This document shows positions 5,041 through 7,042 of a stretch of DNA of 7,042 bases, piece by piece (the stretch's first letter is position 1; each line of letters opens with the position of its first letter). The stretch is taken from the NCBI GenBank assembly GCA_027014065.1, contig JALWEL010000217.1:1-7042 (forward strand), given 5' to 3'. The translations under genes and the position numbers were made by a program. Under the pieces are notes generated by a model. The model was not told where the DNA came from, did no database searches, and was given only the letters and a program-made list of their open reading frames with translations. This DNA is from DHVE2 group archaeon (GTDB taxonomy: Archaea; Thermoplasmatota; Thermoplasmata; Thermoplasmatales; Aciduliprofundaceae).

Positions 5041-7042
5041 ATGCTTTTCCCTGCTAAGATGGCTGAAGTCGAGGTCCTTGTGCACGATTCGGTGAAGTAC
5101 GATGTTCTCCGTGCAATGCAAAGGGGAGGGTTCATTCACATAACCCATCACGGAATAAAAGACCTGAAGAATTCTTCACCATCAAAGGAGACATCTAAAA
5201 TTGTGGATTACCAGTTCAGAATTTCCAAATTAATGAGCTTTCTCAACATTGTGAAGGAGAAAAACGGGGGAATTAAAGAAATTCTCAATCCCACACCCCC
5301 TGAAATATTCGAAACAATTCCGAGGAAAAGAGAGGAGATAATGGAAGACGCCGAGGTCACCTTAAAAGAGGTGGAGAAAGAAATATGGGAGCTCGGTAAA
5401 AGATGGGACGAGATAAACGATGAGCTGGAAGGTATAAAAACCAAGAGAGAACACCTGAAGCTTCTTCGTGGCTTAGATTTCGATTTGTCGTTCATTGGTG
5501 AAGATGTATACGTGAACATCACCGCCGGAATTGTTAAGGATATCTCGCCACTTCTGAAATTGAAGAGCGAAAACAAATTGGCAGTGTGGTACAAAGCCAT
5601 TGGGAAGAAAAAGAACGTAGTTTATGTGGTTGTGGTGGCATATCATCTTAAAGAGAGGAGGGATGTGGAAGCTGCATTGAGATATGCAACCTTCAGCGAG
5701 TTCTCACTGGAGGGATTGAGGGGAAAGCCCGCGGAGGCAATGAAATCACTGGACGGGCGAGAAAAGGAGCTTTTGAAGAAAAGAGAGGAGCTTAAAGAAG
5801 AAATACGGGAGATGAGGGAGAAGCACTACGGGCATTTAGCGATTCTCTACGACGATTTGGAGAACGAAAAAATAAAGGAGGAAAATCAATCGAAGTTCGG
5901 CAAAACGGAATACACCACGGTAATAAGGGGCTACATAAAGAAAAAAGCACTGGAAAAATCGATAGAGAGGATAAAAGAGGCGTCCAAAGGATTGGCTCAC
6001 ATAGAGTGGAAGGATGCAAAGGGAGAAGATACGCCATCGGCGTTCGACAATCCCAGAATTTTCCATCCGTTTCAGGCGTTCGTGGAGATGTACTCCACGC
6101 CCAAATATGGGTACATAGACCCAACTATTATAATCGCTCCACTATTCGTCGTATACTTTGGCCTTACACTGGGCGATGCGGGTTACGGTTTCATAATGGC
6201 CGTTTTAGGCTATCTTCTCTGGTTCAAAATCGGAAAATACGACTGGACCAACAGAACTTTGGGGAAGATTCTATTTGCTTCCGGCATATCTGCCATTATA
6301 TTCGGAATAATTCAGGGAGGTATATTTGGGCCACTCGACTCAAATAATCCCTTATCACAATTCATTCAGTATCAACCAATAATCGACCCAATGAAAGACG
6401 CCGTGACCGTTCTGGTTATAGCATTAATTATCGGTATTTCCCAAATTTCTTTAGGCTTGCTTTTGGGCGCTTACCATCATCTAAAGTACAAAAACTACGG
6501 CGATTTCCTCACATCCGAAGTTTCGTGGTTCCTTCTATTACCAAGCAGCGCCGTGGTCATAGGCTCGTCCTTCGGATGGTGGACTTTCGATCCGAACACA
6601 GTGTTAATAAGCTGGATCGTTCTCGCCATTGGCTTAATTTTCCTAACAGGTATCCCGGGGAGATTGATTGATAAGGAGCATGCGGTAAATGCAATGGCGT
6701 TCTTCGACATAACAGGTATGGTGGGTGACTGGCTCTCTTACTCCCGTCTTTTGGCCTTGGACTTGGGAACTTCGGGCATTGCTCTTACGATAAATCTATT
6801 CGCGGGAATAATGTCCAGCATGATCGTTGGCGCGGGAAGCATGGTTTGCTGCCTGCCCTTAGTGATAGTTGGCATAGCTCTCTTCGGCTTAGTTGCAAGG
6901 AAGAAAGATAACAAAAAGACGGGAATCGCTTTGTTCCTTCTGATTTTGGGGATAATAGGAATGGTAAGTATTCAGGCAGCCCTCTGGCTGTTCATAGGAA
7001 TATATCTGGTGGTTGCCCATATCGGTAATGCCCTGCTGCAAT
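5041..7042 (+). CDS. ahaI: A-type ATP synthase subunit I (a subunit), 3'-truncated by window edge
   Basis: Open from the ATG at 5041 through the last base; 667 residues are visible. Subunit I is the stator of the membrane domain and forms the ion half-channels against the K ring. Residues 1-350 are the cytoplasmic arm: MAEVEVLV-type N-terminal strand, coiled coils near 95-140 and 235-300, and an alpha/beta part. The membrane part begins at about 361 with the family motif LTLGDAGYG (375-383), and continues with hydrophobic segments near 407-424, 455-476, 493-512 and 521-537. The essential channel arginine is R569 in SYSRLLAL, corresponding to the conserved arginine of V-type a subunits. The visible end (AHIGNALL, 659-666) matches the GHxxN region; the last helix with the second conserved arginine (HSLRL-like) falls outside. 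Unusually, two extra hydrophobic stretches (603-619, 627-645) around a basic KKDNKK loop lie between these. The family's ahaK (c-ring) gene should follow. Confidence 0.95.
   Translation, partial: MLFPAKMAEVEVLVHDSVKYDVLRAMQRGGFIHITHHGIKDLKNSSPSKETSKIVDYQFRISKLMSFLNIVKEKNGGIKEILNPTPPEIFETIPRKREEIMEDAEVTLKEVEKEIWELGKRWDEINDELEGIKTKREHLKLLRGLDFDLSFIGEDVYVNITAGIVKDISPLLKLKSENKLAVWYKAIGKKKNVVYVVVVAYHLKERRDVEAALRYATFSEFSLEGLRGKPAEAMKSLDGREKELLKKREELKEEIREMREKHYGHLAILYDDLENEKIKEENQSKFGKTEYTTVIRGYIKKKALEKSIERIKEASKGLAHIEWKDAKGEDTPSAFDNPRIFHPFQAFVEMYSTPKYGYIDPTIIIAPLFVVYFGLTLGDAGYGFIMAVLGYLLWFKIGKYDWTNRTLGKILFASGISAIIFGIIQGGIFGPLDSNNPLSQFIQYQPIIDPMKDAVTVLVIALIIGISQISLGLLLGAYHHLKYKNYGDFLTSEVSWFLLLPSSAVVIGSSFGWWTFDPNTVLISWIVLAIGLIFLTGIPGRLIDKEHAVNAMAFFDITGMVGDWLSYSRLLALDLGTSGIALTINLFAGIMSSMIVGAGSMVCCLPLVIVGIALFGLVARKKDNKKTGIALFLLILGIIGMVSIQAALWLFIGIYLVVAHIGNALLQ

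Noticed and set aside
4659..5135. Minus-strand frames opposite ahaH rich in S, F, L and I
   Set aside because: The composition is simply the complement of a Glu/Lys-rich coiled coil; apparent membrane helices are an artefact.
6006..6347. 113-codon plus-strand frame
   Set aside because: It is out of frame inside ahaI, which is open throughout and encodes the LGDAGYG motif in the same stretch.
1..7042. CRISPR array, insertion sequence, tRNA or defence system
   Set aside because: No regularly spaced repeats, transposase-like protein, terminal inverted repeats or cloverleaf were found; the genes are chromosomal housekeeping or accessory types.

Overview
The window reads as archaeal chromosome, most likely a euryarchaeon of the Thermoplasmata/Aciduliprofundum kind. 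The evidence for Archaea is strong: an archaeal RNA polymerase subunit D (Rpo3), the first two genes of an A-type ATP synthase operon (ahaH, ahaI), archaeal BRE/TATA promoters about 23-28 bases before leaderless starts, and GGTGA-type ribosome binding sites. The finer placement is a guess from overall gene style, not from a diagnostic marker.

Layout. Positions 3-653 (+) hold the 3' part of rpo3, followed by a T-rich tail. Positions 728-1798 (+) encode a radical SAM/SPASM enzyme of the peptide-modifying type, and 1830-2549 (+) an SbcD/Mre11-related archaeal metallophosphoesterase. These two appear to have their own promoters. The phosphoesterase converges on, and overlaps by 38 bases, an Mrp/NBP35-type P-loop ATPase on the minus strand (2512-3348). 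Upstream of that, also on minus, is a membrane-anchored surface protein with two copies of a roughly 100-residue domain, each carrying a dockerin-like calcium loop (3416-4528). A divergent promoter region of about 190 bases separates it from ahaH (4723-5034) and ahaI (5041 to beyond the window end). ahaI is open through the last base.

How the genes relate. ahaH and ahaI form a tight operon pair: a peripheral stalk coiled coil, then the stator/proton-channel subunit. The other genes look like independent housekeeping or accessory units without a shared pathway. The Mrp protein and the radical SAM enzyme both touch Fe-S chemistry, but nothing here shows they work together.

I see no CRISPR array, mobile element, tRNA or rRNA. 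The most notable points are degeneration of cluster cysteines in two proteins whose families often use them (Rpo3 and Mrp), an apparent extra transmembrane hairpin in AhaI between the essential-arginine helix and the last helix, the tandem calcium-loop surface protein, and an orphan SPASM enzyme with no visible precursor peptide. No gene-free stretch exceeds 300 bases.
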